Assembly (NCBI GenBank): GCA_036387415.1
Contig: DASVTU010000019.1
Location: forward strand, 124,001 to 188,000
Reading direction: 5' to 3'
Origin: DASVTU01 sp036387415
GTDB lineage: Bacteria; Acidobacteriota; Blastocatellia; Pyrinomonadales; Pyrinomonadaceae
Length of the DNA stretch: 64,000 bases
Under the pieces are notes generated by a model. That model saw nothing but the letters and a program-made list of their open reading frames with translations. It had not been told where the DNA came from and did no database searches. Below, one piece after another: positions 17,134 to 26,191 of the stretch; the stretch's first letter is position 1; each line of letters opens with the position of its first letter. The position numbers were made by a program, and so were the translations under genes.

Positions 17134-18735
17134 TTATCTCGTTTTCAAAAACTTACGACTCACCCAACCTCGATTTGAAGAAAATTCGATGTCTTCAATC
17201 GGCGTGACACGTTCCAGCACTTCAACCTCCAACCATCCGCCGTTGACGGTTAAGACGCGCACGCGCGAATCCCGACCGATGCGACCAATTATGCTACTTA
17301 GTTCGGTCGGCCCCTGCCGGACGTTGACATCAGTGCTCGCCAAAAGTTCAGCCCCAACTTGCATTGCATCCGACGGCCTGGCCGGAGTTCTGGTTTTTGT
17401 CGGCGGCGTTGTTGTCTGTGTGGAGCCGAAGCGCACGCCGCGCACGTAATTATGCGTCGCCAAGAGCATCACGGCAAAGGCCGCAATCAACAGCAACGCC
17501 ACCAACCAGCGACGCCCGCGACTCGAAAGCCCACGCATCGGATAGTCTTGACTCTCACTAGCAGCCGCGACGTGCGCTGGCATACGCGCGCCCGCAGATG
17601 GATGCGAATCTTCACGCGGATGGAAAGACTGCTGTACGGGCGTCTCCTGCGCGACGGGGACGACGATGCGCGGACGCACCACGTAATCGGCGCTTCTCTG
17701 TGAAGGACGCAGGGGCGAGTCGAAGGAGACGGGCGGCGGCGACTGCGGGCTAAGGTTATTGAAAGAGGACTTTTGCCGCTCAGTCGGCGCGTTGGTCGGA
17801 GACGCGATGGCCGCGCCGTTGGTGCCAGAGAGCAACTGCGTGCGCGGCATGGTCGCGTCGCGGAGTTCGGCGCGAAACTCGCCGACGGTTTGATAACGCT
17901 CGGCAGAATTCGTCGCCGTCGCGCGACGCAGTACGCGCAAGACAAACGATGCCCACGGCTCGTCGGCGATGGATGGCGGGAGTTCTGTAATCGGCCTCTG
18001 CGAAAAACGTCGCGGCGCTTCGCCCGTCAGGAGCATGTAAACGGTTTTGGCGAGCGAATACACATCAGCCGCAGGCGTTAGATGAGGCGTCTTGCGCGCA
18101 GCGAGGGCGTTGATGTCGAGCGGCCCCGTCTGCATCAGCGGGTGATGCTCCGGCGCGGCGTAGACATCCGTGCCGACGCGCGTTATCGCGCCCTCGACGG
18201 CTTCGATTTTGGCGACGCCAAAATCCGCAATCTTGACCGTCCGATGGTCGGCGGTGAGCAGGAGATTCGAGGGTTTGATGTCTCGATGAATAACCTGCTG
18301 TTCGTGCGCGTGTTCTAGTCCGTCGGCGACCTGCTCGAAGTAGAAAAGCGTCTGTTGAAGCGACAGGGAATGGTTGCGGCACAATGCCTGTAAGTCGCCG
18401 CCGGGCAAATATTCGAGGACGAGATAATGAAAAGTTCGATTCTGTAGGTCGAGCGCCGTACCGTGGCCGAGACGGTTGATGATGTTGGGATGGCGCACGC
18501 GGTCGAGCGCCATCGCTTCGTTGCGAAAATTGCCGATGAGCGTGCGTTCGAGTTCGGTGTCGGGTTCGCCTTGCAGCGACGGATTAAGGGCTTTGATGAC
18601 GACCATCTGTGGCGCACCGTCAGCCGCCGCCACGTCGCGCGCCACGTAGACCTCGGAATAACTGCCGCGACCGAGGCAGTCGAGTATGTCGTAACGCCCG
18701 TCGAGCCGACACTGTTGCAGCTTGAGTTCACTCAT
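17134..18735 (-). CDS. membrane Ser/Thr protein kinase with extracytoplasmic SH3b domain
   Basis: Hanks-type kinase, 533 residues. The catalytic domain (about 12-275) has HRDIKPSNLLL with the catalytic Asp152, DFGVAK, and an APEH-type activation segment. A Pro/Ser-rich juxtamembrane region leads to one membrane helix near 410-430 (WLVALLLIAAFAVMLL). The exterior part is a bacterial SH3-like domain (DVNVRQGPT, GRIGRDSRVRVL, GWVSRKFL). Kinases in comparable cell-wall clusters usually carry PASTA repeats here; SH3b domains often bind peptidoglycan peptides, so this may be the wall sensor. The PP2C gene upstream probably reverses its action. Confidence 0.93.
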   Translation of the reverse strand: MSELKLQQCRLDGRYDILDCLGRGSYSEVYVARDVAAADGAPQMVVIKALNPSLQGEPDTELERTLIGNFRNEAMALDRVRHPNIINRLGHGTALDLQNRTFHYLVLEYLPGGDLQALCRNHSLSLQQTLFYFEQVADGLEHAHEQQVIHRDIKPSNLLLTADHRTVKIADFGVAKIEAVEGAITRVGTDVYAAPEHHPLMQTGPLDINALAARKTPHLTPAADVYSLAKTVYMLLTGEAPRRFSQRPITELPPSIADEPWASFVLRVLRRATATNSAERYQTVGEFRAELRDATMPRTQLLSGTNGAAIASPTNAPTERQKSSFNNLSPQSPPPVSFDSPLRPSQRSADYVVRPRIVVPVAQETPVQQSFHPREDSHPSAGARMPAHVAAASESQDYPMRGLSSRGRRWLVALLLIAAFAVMLLATHNYVRGVRFGSTQTTTPPTKTRTPARPSDAMQVGAELLASTDVNVRQGPTELSSIIGRIGRDSRVRVLTVNGGWLEVEVLERVTPIEDIEFSSNRGWVSRKFLKTR

Positions 18736-18821
18736 CCGTTCTGGCTCTCGAAAAAATCATCCTCAATTAACATCCGCGCATTCGTTGCGTCGTTGGTTAC
18801 GTCGTCGTCGTATCCTCATCC

Positions 18822-20399
18822 TCAAGGACTGGGCGAAATGGCCGTGCCTTGCAACGGTTCTGTGTGCGGCAAGCCGCTGCCCTCAGCTTTGATGTCGGAT
18901 TGGAGCGCCTGCGCTGCATTGTGCGCCGCCTCTGGGTTGTTTGACATGAGCGAGGCGGTGGCCGCCGCCATGCGCGCTTCAATTTTTAGTTGGCCGTTCT
19001 CGGAAGTGGTCTCCTGATCGATTCTTTCAATCGCTTTGTTGAAAGCGGGGAGGGCTTCGAGAGGCTTGCCGGAGAGCAACAGCGCGCGTCCGTAGAGATA
19101 AAGAAACTCAGGATTGGGCGACGTGAGCGGCTGTCCGTTCATCTCCGTTGACATCCGGTTGACTTCGGCGGCGGGCGCGCGATCAACTTGTCGCCGTCGC
19201 TGTTCGTAGCCCGTCGCGGCGTTGGCGACGGCGGGAGTCGGCGCGGTGTTCGTCGTGGTCTTCACGTCGGGCGAGGCCGAACCGCCGAACATGCGTTGGT
19301 ACATCATGCCGCCGAAGAAGGCTGCGGCGGATGCGACGAGAAGCAGCAACATGAAAGCCAACGTTTTGCCACCGCCGCCGCGCGATGCGGGAGCGGCGTC
19401 GGCGTCCGCACGTCGTGCCGAGGCGTCTGCGAAAGCGGCGGACGTTTGCGTTCGTTCGACGGCGTTTGATTGTTTCGCCACGCTCCCCGCGTTGTTGAAT
19501 GGCCTTTCGAGATGAGTCGCGGAGGCTGTGACGGCAGCGACTTGCTCTTGCTGTGACGTATTTGCCGAAGCAGACGACGGACGCCCGGCGATGAGTGTCT
19601 GCTCACCGTCCCAATCGCTCTGGCCGTCGGACTGTGCGGGCTGTCTCGCATTCTCGCCGAGACGAATCACGACCGCCGTGAGATTGTCCTCCGCGCCGCG
19701 CTCGAAACAGCGACGTTTCATCTCGGCGCACGCGGCTTCTAGGTCAGGCGTGCCGACGAGAATCGAACGCAGTTCGTCGTCGTCGATGTGACGCGTGATG
19801 CCGTCGGTACAGAGCATGAAAGTCGTGCCGTCTTCGACCTCAACCACTTTCATGTCAACTTCGACCGAAGACTCCGCGCCGAGCGCGCGACTGATGACGT
19901 TGCGGCTCGGATGATTCGCGGCCTGCTGCGGCGTCATCCGTCCGGCGCGCACTTCCTCTTCGACGACGGAATGGTCGTCGGTTTCGCGTCGGAGATTACC
20001 GTCGGGCGTGAGGCGATAGAGACGCGAATCGCCGACGTGTCCGACCGTGGCGCGTCGCCCGTCGAGATGAAGCGCGACGAGCGTGGTCGCCATCATCGAG
20101 AGTTTGGGATGCTCGCGCGACATCTGGTGAATCGAACTGTTGGCGCGCTGGATGGCAATCTCCATCAGGTCTTCGACATCTTCGCTGTTTTGCAGGTGAC
20201 GAAACGCTTCGTCGAGCACTTCGATGGCGGTCTGCGAAGCGACTTCGCCCGCCTCCGCGCCGCCCACGCCGTCGGCGACGGCAAAGATGCGTCGCTGATC
20301 GTCTGCGAGAAACGAATCCTCGTTGAGCGGTCGTCGTTCGTTCAAACCCCGGTCTGTGACCGACGCCGTTGTGATGGAAATCTCCACTTGTTCCGTCAT
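18822..20399 (-). CDS. PP2C-family Ser/Thr phosphatase with membrane anchor
   Basis: Metal-dependent phosphatase (PstP/PrpC type), 525 residues. The N-terminal ~245 residues carry the PP2C motifs: LNEDSF with Asp28, VADGVGG with Asp43-Gly44, GHVGDSRLY, SRALG, LCTDG and EDNLTAVV. A linker and one membrane helix (near 345-365, LAFMLLLLVASAAAFF) follow, then an extracytoplasmic region with TPR-like helices containing a GRALLLSGKPLEALPAFNKA segment. The start overlaps the rodA stop by four bases (ATGA), so the two are co-translated. It probably dephosphorylates the kinase and FHA proteins of this cluster. Confidence 0.92.
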   Translation of the reverse strand: MTEQVEISITTASVTDRGLNERRPLNEDSFLADDQRRIFAVADGVGGAEAGEVASQTAIEVLDEAFRHLQNSEDVEDLMEIAIQRANSSIHQMSREHPKLSMMATTLVALHLDGRRATVGHVGDSRLYRLTPDGNLRRETDDHSVVEEEVRAGRMTPQQAANHPSRNVISRALGAESSVEVDMKVVEVEDGTTFMLCTDGITRHIDDDELRSILVGTPDLEAACAEMKRRCFERGAEDNLTAVVIRLGENARQPAQSDGQSDWDGEQTLIAGRPSSASANTSQQEQVAAVTASATHLERPFNNAGSVAKQSNAVERTQTSAAFADASARRADADAAPASRGGGGKTLAFMLLLLVASAAAFFGGMMYQRMFGGSASPDVKTTTNTAPTPAVANAATGYEQRRRQVDRAPAAEVNRMSTEMNGQPLTSPNPEFLYLYGRALLLSGKPLEALPAFNKAIERIDQETTSENGQLKIEARMAAATASLMSNNPEAAHNAAQALQSDIKAEGSGLPHTEPLQGTAISPSP

Positions 20400-22129
20400 T
20401 GCACCGCCTCCGGGATGGAAATTTCGCGCTCCTCTCGCATGGCTTCGCCCGTCGCTCTTGCCTGCTGCTGCTGCGCGGGCATCGCGGGCAATGCTTCCGC
20501 GTCGCGTGCGTTGCGGTGCGAGAAGGCGAGCAGCATTCCGAGCATGGCAAAACTCGTTACGAGACTAAAGCCGCCATGACTGACGAAGGGCAGCGTGATG
20601 CCGGTCATCGGCAGAGCGCGCGTTGTGCCGCCGATGTTGACGAGCGCCTGAAAACCGATAAAGGCTGTCAATCCAGCCGAACAGAGTTTGGTAAACATAT
20701 CGCGCGCATCGAGCGACGTGCGGAAGCCCGCGTTAACGAGCACGATTAAGGCTAGGATGACGACCGCGCCGCCGAAGAGTCCGAGTTCCTCACCGATGGC
20801 GGCGTAAATATAATCCGAATCGGCCACCGGAATCACTTCGGCAAATCCCAATCCGAGTCCGCGCCCGCTCGTACCGCCCGCCGCCATGCCAAAGGTCGCC
20901 TGCGCTGGTTGAAACGCGATGCGGTCGAACCACACATCGACGTTCACAGTCTTACGCATCGCGGGGCTTTCCTCCGCCAGTTCGCGCATGCGTTGGTTCT
21001 CGGAGAGGGCCTCTTCGTAATCCTTCTTCCACCACGCCACGTCGGGCGAAGGCGGATTGAAGCCGTCGAGCCAGAGATGAAAACGCTGCTTGATGCGCGA
21101 CGGCAACGCCGCCGTCACCGGACTCGCGATGGTCGGCAGAAGCGGTACTTTCTCCTGAACGTTTGGCGGCAGCGCGCCGACGATGAGCACTGCGACGACC
21201 AGAACGAGCGACCCGACGAAGAGTAAGAGTTGCGGCCAACGACGGACGGCGACGAGATAGAGTGTCGCATACGCGCCGATGAAGACGAGCATCTGCCCGA
21301 AATCCTTGAGCACGAAGAAGGGGATGAAGGGAATCGCGCCCATCAACAGGAGCGGCAGAACGTCGCGTGCGCGCGGCACGCCCCAGTAAGTGCGCGCCAG
21401 TTCGCGATAGTGCGCCGTCAGGATTCCGGCGAAGCCGAGCAGGAAAGGAATCTTGGAAGGCTCCCACGGCGTCATGTTGCCGAGAGCCTTGCCCGCGCTC
21501 GACGTGGCGACCGCGATGGAGAGCGGAACGAGCGTGATGAGGACGATGACGAAACTGTGGCGTTGGAGCCAGCGCAGCGAATCGTCGCGCACGCATAAGA
21601 TAAAGGCGGCGACCAGCGCCGCGAAGGCAAAGAGCGGAATCCATGTGAAGCTGGAGACGAGCGCCTGACTAACGGTGACGTTAGAGCGTCGCGTCTCTTC
21701 GGGCGCGGGCATGGCGTTGGGTTGCGGCGCAGTCGCTTCCATGCCCATCATGCGTTTTTTGTCAGCGTCGTAATACTGATTGATGTAGCGCATGCGTTGC
21801 ACTTGCGTCTTCTCGGCGCGTGCCTGCGCTTTGTTGCGCGAGCCGTATTCGGGGTCGCTGTAGAGACGGTATTGCACCAGCATTCCGACGGAGAAGAGAA
21901 GAATGGCGGTGGTGTAGAGCGTCCAGTTGCCCGCAAACTTCATCCGGCGCGAGAGCCAGAAGAGAATAAAAATAACCGGGACGTAGAGCAAGAGGTCGCG
22001 CGCCGCTCCGACCATCGACGGCTCGTAGCCACGCAGCAATGCCGCGCGATACACGGCGACGTATCCCAAGACCTGAAAGCCGACGATAACAATCAACGCC
22101 AGTAAATGTGATGATGCACGATTTTTCAT
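20396..22129 (-). CDS. rodA: RodA/FtsW/SpoVE-family peptidoglycan glycosyltransferase
   Basis: Polytopic SEDS protein that polymerises lipid II with its partner penicillin-binding protein. About 577 residues from ATG 22129 (GTG 22135 is also possible), which is longer than the usual 370-420. The extra length lies in hydrophilic loops, including one near 95-150 rich in Gln/Arg/Met and a large extracytoplasmic loop near 300-390. The conserved C-terminal part has GRGLGLG, EELGLFGG, and TGITLPFVSHGG. It lies directly downstream of the PBP gene, as in actinobacterial rodA-pbpA loci. Confidence 0.93.
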   Translation of the reverse strand: MKNRASSHLLALIVIVGFQVLGYVAVYRAALLRGYEPSMVGAARDLLLYVPVIFILFWLSRRMKFAGNWTLYTTAILLFSVGMLVQYRLYSDPEYGSRNKAQARAEKTQVQRMRYINQYYDADKKRMMGMEATAPQPNAMPAPEETRRSNVTVSQALVSSFTWIPLFAFAALVAAFILCVRDDSLRWLQRHSFVIVLITLVPLSIAVATSSAGKALGNMTPWEPSKIPFLLGFAGILTAHYRELARTYWGVPRARDVLPLLLMGAIPFIPFFVLKDFGQMLVFIGAYATLYLVAVRRWPQLLLFVGSLVLVVAVLIVGALPPNVQEKVPLLPTIASPVTAALPSRIKQRFHLWLDGFNPPSPDVAWWKKDYEEALSENQRMRELAEESPAMRKTVNVDVWFDRIAFQPAQATFGMAAGGTSGRGLGLGFAEVIPVADSDYIYAAIGEELGLFGGAVVILALIVLVNAGFRTSLDARDMFTKLCSAGLTAFIGFQALVNIGGTTRALPMTGITLPFVSHGGFSLVTSFAMLGMLLAFSHRNARDAEALPAMPAQQQQARATGEAMREEREISIPEAVQ

Positions 22130-22231
22130 AGACACAGCAGCCGGAATTCAAATTCCCATACCGGCAGACCCTCTCTGTTGACAAACATCAGAACCGAAGT
22201 CGCAACCGACCAACGACGAAATTCTCGCCTC

Positions 22232-24160
22232 TCAACGTTGCGCGACCTGTCGCGGTTTCGCGGGCGACGCTTGTTGTCGCGGCGGCGGCTGTTGTCGCTG
22301 TTGCTGTGGCGACTGTTTCGGTTGTGCTTCGGCAGCAGGCTCTACTTGTTGCGCGGGGAGTGTGCCGAAGAGTCCGAGTTCGCGCGCCTTGAGCACCAGC
22401 GCGGCGGCGATGGGAGCTGCGGCGCGCGAGCCGTAGCCGCCGCCTTCCACAATCACCGCCATCGCTACCTGCGGATGTTCCAACGGCGCGATGCAGAGAA
22501 ACCAACTGTCGATTCGCATCTCCGGCGAGAGCACGATTTGTTCATACTCGCGAATGATGTTGCCACGACGGTCGCGCTCGACCTTCTTGGTCGTCTTCGG
22601 CTCGCCCGTCTTGGGATCGTAGAGCGGAACCTGTTTTTCCGCCGTGCCCGTCTTGCCGCCCGAAGTGATTCCGGCAGCCGTGATGGGCCCGAAGACGCCG
22701 CGCGCCGTGCCTGACGCACCTTGCGTGACGAGTCCCATGATGCGACGCATCTCGGCGGCATGCTGCGGCGTCGTCGCCTGTGCATAGACGGCTGACGGTT
22801 GGTTATATTCGATTCTCGGCTTCATCAGTTTGCCTTCGAGATTGGCAATCGACGAGGCGGTCAGCGCCATCTCGAAGGGCGTCATCTGGCCGGAGTAGCC
22901 CTGCCCGTAGCCGACGAGTCCGAGGTCGAAGGCGCGCATCTTAGGCCAGACGGCGATGGTCGCTTCGCGCGGGGCGAGTGCACGCGCAATCGCGGGATTA
23001 CTTACGTTCCAGATGTCGGGTTTCTTGCGCCCGCGAATGGCTTCTTCGGGCGAGCCGTAGGGAGTGATGCCGAGCAGACGCGCGGCTTCGGCCATTCTGT
23101 CCGCGCCGAGCTTGATTGCCAGTTGCGCGAAATACTGGTTGCAGGAAACTTCGTAAGCCACATCGACGCCGATGCGACCATGAACTTCGCCCGTGCCGCC
23201 CGCATCAAAAATTGGCTTCGCGCCGCGTTCGGCATAGTAGCCGCTGCCGCTACAGAGAAACTGCGAGTCCTGCATCCCGGCGTTGTAAGCCGCGAGCATG
23301 GTGACGGTTTTGAACGTCGAACCCGGAATGTAGTACGCGCCGAGCGCGCGATTGACGAGCGGCTTGTCGCGGTCGTTGGCTTCAAGTTGAATCCAACGCG
23401 CGCCGTCCTGCACCTCCTTGAGACTGTACGAAGGATTGCTATACATCGCCAACACTTCGCCCGTCTGCGGATTGAGGACGACGACCGCGCCGTGTCTGCC
23501 GCGCAGTTGTTCCACCGCTGTCTTTTGCAGTTCGCTATCAATCGTCAGACGCACGTCCAAGTTAGCGGGCTGTTTGATGTCGCGTTCCATCACCACGTCC
23601 ATCGCTTCGGGAGCGGCGCCGCTCTGCACGCCAAACAACGCGCGTTCCAATCCGGGGTCGCCTCTGTCCGAGCCGAAGAGTTGCGCCATCGCCTCGTCGT
23701 ACGGATATTCGCGCACAATCTGACCGTTGCCTTCGCGTTTATAAAGTGCGAGCGCGCGTTCGAGCGTGCCTGTACGGTCGAGAATCCAGCCGCGCAGCGT
23801 CGATTCCGAGAGACGACGATTTCGCAAATCCTTGTAACTCAACTCTTGAAAACGCTCGTTCTTATCCTCCGCATAACGCGCCCAGTAGACGTGGAAACCG
23901 AAGACCGTCAGCGCCAGCAGAATAAAAACGACGCGCACCACATGGAGGCCGCGATTCGTCGTCGTCACACCGAGACGCTGCCGCACCTCCTCCGGCAAGT
24001 CCTGCGGCGCAACCGACGACAGCGCCGAACGACGCCGACGCGCACGCACGTAGCGAAACAGCGACAGGCCGAGCCACAGAACCATCAGCGCCAACCCCGC
24101 CATGTAGACGAGGCTCATAATCGCGGGTTGTTTTTCGGGAATAGCTTGTAAAAGAATCAT
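22232..24160 (-). CDS. pbpA: class B penicillin-binding protein (transpeptidase)
   Basis: Membrane-anchored D,D-transpeptidase, 642 residues, that crosslinks the glycan made by the adjacent RodA. There are two N-terminal hydrophobic segments (about 12-35 and 80-97). The transpeptidase domain has GSTFK with catalytic Ser281 and Lys284, the SCN triad (SCNQYF), and KTG at 503-505 (GGKTGTAEK). A Gln/Pro/Ala-rich tail of about 50 residues ends the protein. It is predicted to be the cognate partner of RodA. It is preceded by a repeat-bearing gap and the FhaA-like gene. Confidence 0.93.
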   Translation of the reverse strand: MILLQAIPEKQPAIMSLVYMAGLALMVLWLGLSLFRYVRARRRRSALSSVAPQDLPEEVRQRLGVTTTNRGLHVVRVVFILLALTVFGFHVYWARYAEDKNERFQELSYKDLRNRRLSESTLRGWILDRTGTLERALALYKREGNGQIVREYPYDEAMAQLFGSDRGDPGLERALFGVQSGAAPEAMDVVMERDIKQPANLDVRLTIDSELQKTAVEQLRGRHGAVVVLNPQTGEVLAMYSNPSYSLKEVQDGARWIQLEANDRDKPLVNRALGAYYIPGSTFKTVTMLAAYNAGMQDSQFLCSGSGYYAERGAKPIFDAGGTGEVHGRIGVDVAYEVSCNQYFAQLAIKLGADRMAEAARLLGITPYGSPEEAIRGRKKPDIWNVSNPAIARALAPREATIAVWPKMRAFDLGLVGYGQGYSGQMTPFEMALTASSIANLEGKLMKPRIEYNQPSAVYAQATTPQHAAEMRRIMGLVTQGASGTARGVFGPITAAGITSGGKTGTAEKQVPLYDPKTGEPKTTKKVERDRRGNIIREYEQIVLSPEMRIDSWFLCIAPLEHPQVAMAVIVEGGGYGSRAAAPIAAALVLKARELGLFGTLPAQQVEPAAEAQPKQSPQQQRQQPPPRQQASPAKPRQVAQR

Positions 24161-24170
24161 AAGTGCTTTG

Positions 24171-24246
24171 TGAATAGTAAATGGTAAATGGTGAATAGAA
24201 AGAACTCGTTCTATCTATTTACGATTTACCATTGACGATTTACGCT
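24171..24246. repeat. heptamer-periodic imperfect inverted repeat (locus 2)
   Basis: Between the FhaA-like and PBP genes. The left arm has AGTAAAT, GGTAAAT, GGTGAAT in tandem (24176-24196). The right arm has ATTTACG, ATTTACC, ATTGACG, ATTTACG (24217-24244). The arms pair over roughly 30 bases with a few mismatches around the centre AGAAC-TC-GTTCT. The right arm overlaps the last codons of the FhaA-like gene. Confidence 0.75.
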
Positions 24247-25106
24247 TTCTTTCTAAATCTGACTTCAATATCTCCGAAGCCAATCACGTCGCCATCTTCG
24301 ATGGGACGCGATTCGCCGTAGGCGATGCGACGACCGTTGACGAACGTGCCGTTGGTCGAACCCGTATCGGCGACGAGCAGCGTGCCTTCACGGTTCATCA
24401 GGAGAGCGGCGTGAATCTTCGAGACGCTTCCATGATTCAACGTGAGGTCGTTGTCGGCCACGCGACCGACGTTCATGCGTCGTCCGCCGGGTTTGAAATA
24501 GAGTGTGGTTTCGCGTGTGCCGTCGGGCATCGTCACGCGCGCCGTCACCTGAACATCGTCCGACGGCTTCGCATTCGCATTCACAGCCGCAGACATCTGC
24601 AAACCTTTGGGCGGCGCGGGCATCGCACTCTCTTCGGCGCGGCGTCGCTCCTCGTCGCGCTGTTTCAGTTCCTCTTCAAACTCGCCGAAGGTCGGGTCAA
24701 CGGCGATACCCGTGGTGAAGATGTCGGCCAGCGTCTCGACTTTAACGGGAGCCAGCGTCCGCAGGCGTTGGTCGTTGATGTAGTCGATGGCGGCGGCGAG
24801 CACTTCATGCTCAAGCTCTTTGAGATGTTCGGGCGGGGCTTCGGAATGCGTGCCCCATTCGATTTTGAGTTTCAGATGATGCGGCGCGATGCGTCCGCGT
24901 GCGCCTTCATCGCGTGCGCGTTCTTCGAGCAGTCGCTTCATCCGTTCGATGAGTTGGGTGGTGGTGAAGCCGCTCTGCGTCTCGATTTCGCGCCCCAGTT
25001 TGCGGTCAACGACCGAACCCATGCCCTCCAACACACGACGCAGCAGACGCTCGGCCAATGCCTCGTCGCGTTTCTTCGGCGGTTCCTTCTTGTCAGCTTT
25101 GTCCAT
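24240..25106 (-). CDS. DUF3662/FHA-domain protein (FhaA-like), first gene of the cell-wall cluster
   Basis: Cytoplasmic FHA adaptor, 288 residues. The N-terminal ~140 residues resemble the FhaA DUF3662 domain, with a GRIAPHHLKLKIEWG segment that matches its typical core. The C-terminal FHA domain (about 200-288) is complete: GRVADND, SKIH, STNGTFVNG, and EDGDVIGFG. It lies at the head of the cluster, as FhaA does in Mycobacterium relative to rodA and pbpA (family knowledge). It likely reads phosphothreonine on a kinase substrate and recruits the cell-wall synthase. Confidence 0.88.
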   Translation of the reverse strand: MDKADKKEPPKKRDEALAERLLRRVLEGMGSVVDRKLGREIETQSGFTTTQLIERMKRLLEERARDEGARGRIAPHHLKLKIEWGTHSEAPPEHLKELEHEVLAAAIDYINDQRLRTLAPVKVETLADIFTTGIAVDPTFGEFEEELKQRDEERRRAEESAMPAPPKGLQMSAAVNANAKPSDDVQVTARVTMPDGTRETTLYFKPGGRRMNVGRVADNDLTLNHGSVSKIHAALLMNREGTLLVADTGSTNGTFVNGRRIAYGESRPIEDGDVIGFGDIEVRFRKKA

Positions 25107-25384
25107 GAAATTTCAATACGCCAAACGACTAAGGGAGATTTGAAAATTAGTTCGCGCGCCGCAAACAAAAGCAATGCTTACGGCTCGGACAACGCCGTCA
25201 GGGAGAGGGAACACGAATCTTGGGGTCAGCGCTGCCGTCATTCTAGCCGAACGGCGCGCGAGAGAGAAGAGGAACGCGCGAAAGAAGGCAAAACTTTGCT
25301 GACGAAGACACCTCGACACCGAGAAAAATTCAATTAAAATCCTCTTGTTATCGCGCTCCACGTCTCTCTGGCTAAATAAATGCG

Positions 25385-26191
25385 CTAAAGATTCGCGCGT
25401 TGGCGCGCGGCTTCGTAGAGTACGACGGCGAGCGCGACCGCGACGTTAAGACTCTCGACTGGCGCTCGCATCGGAATCCGCACGCACGCATCCGCCGCTT
25501 TCAACTCGTCGTCGGTCAGACCGCCGCCCTCGCCGCCGACGATGACGGCGCGCGGCAGAGTCCAGTCAATCTCCGTATGCGACTGTGCGGCGCGCGCATC
25601 CGTGCACACTGTCTGAATCCCTCGCGCGCGGCACCACCCGACGGCCTCCGCAAAACTCGCGCCGCCCCACACACGCAGACGAAAACTCGAACCCATCGCG
25701 CCCCGCAACGCTTTCGGAGCATAGAGGTCGGTCGAGCCGTGTGTGGTTATCATGCCGTTTGCGCCCGCCGCTTCCGCCACACGCATCATCGCGCCCGCGT
25801 TCGCGGGATTATTCGCGCCATGCATGACGACGACCAACGGCTTCTCGCTTTTATCACGCTCAAGGACACTACAGTCGGTTGGTGGACGACGCGCCAAAGC
25901 GATGATGCCCTGTGGCGTCCTCGTATCCGCGACGGAAGCCAGTACGTCTTCGCTCACCGCCGTTAGATGCTCCGCGCGTTCTTTCATCTTCTGAAGCAAC
26001 AACGCGCCGCGCACGTCGCGCCGCACCTTTTCCGTAAACAACACGTGCGCGATTTCAATCTCCGCACGCGCAGCCTCCTCGCACAGCCGCACTCCTTCGA
26101 CCAGAATCAATTCATGCGTCTTCCCATCGCGCACCGTCCGCGCCAGTTTCGCCAGCGCGTTCGAGCGGCTTGTCACCACTTCAGCTTTCAA
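25385..26191 (-). CDS. TrmH/SpoU-family RNA 2'-O-methyltransferase
   Basis: Knotted SPOUT methyltransferase acting on rRNA or tRNA. The N-terminal substrate-binding part begins VTSRSNALAKLARTV, typical of the family. The C-terminal SPOUT domain has HGANNPANAGAMMRVAEAAG, IVGGEGGGLTDDEL and IPMRAPVESLNVAVALAVVLYE. TTG 26191 is the preferred start because AGAGGA lies nine bases upstream; it overlaps the upstream stop by 11 bases. GTG 26179 would also fit the family start. I cannot tell the exact RNA target. Confidence 0.9.
   Translation of the reverse strand: MKAEVVTSRSNALAKLARTVRDGKTHELILVEGVRLCEEAARAEIEIAHVLFTEKVRRDVRGALLLQKMKERAEHLTAVSEDVLASVADTRTPQGIIALARRPPTDCSVLERDKSEKPLVVVMHGANNPANAGAMMRVAEAAGANGMITTHGSTDLYAPKALRGAMGSSFRLRVWGGASFAEAVGWCRARGIQTVCTDARAAQSHTEIDWTLPRAVIVGGEGGGLTDDELKAADACVRIPMRAPVESLNVAVALAVVLYEAARQRANL

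Noticed and set aside
22799..24151. 450-codon open frame antisense to the penicillin-binding protein
   Set aside because: The - strand frame has the full set of transpeptidase motifs; this one is an Arg/His-rich shadow.
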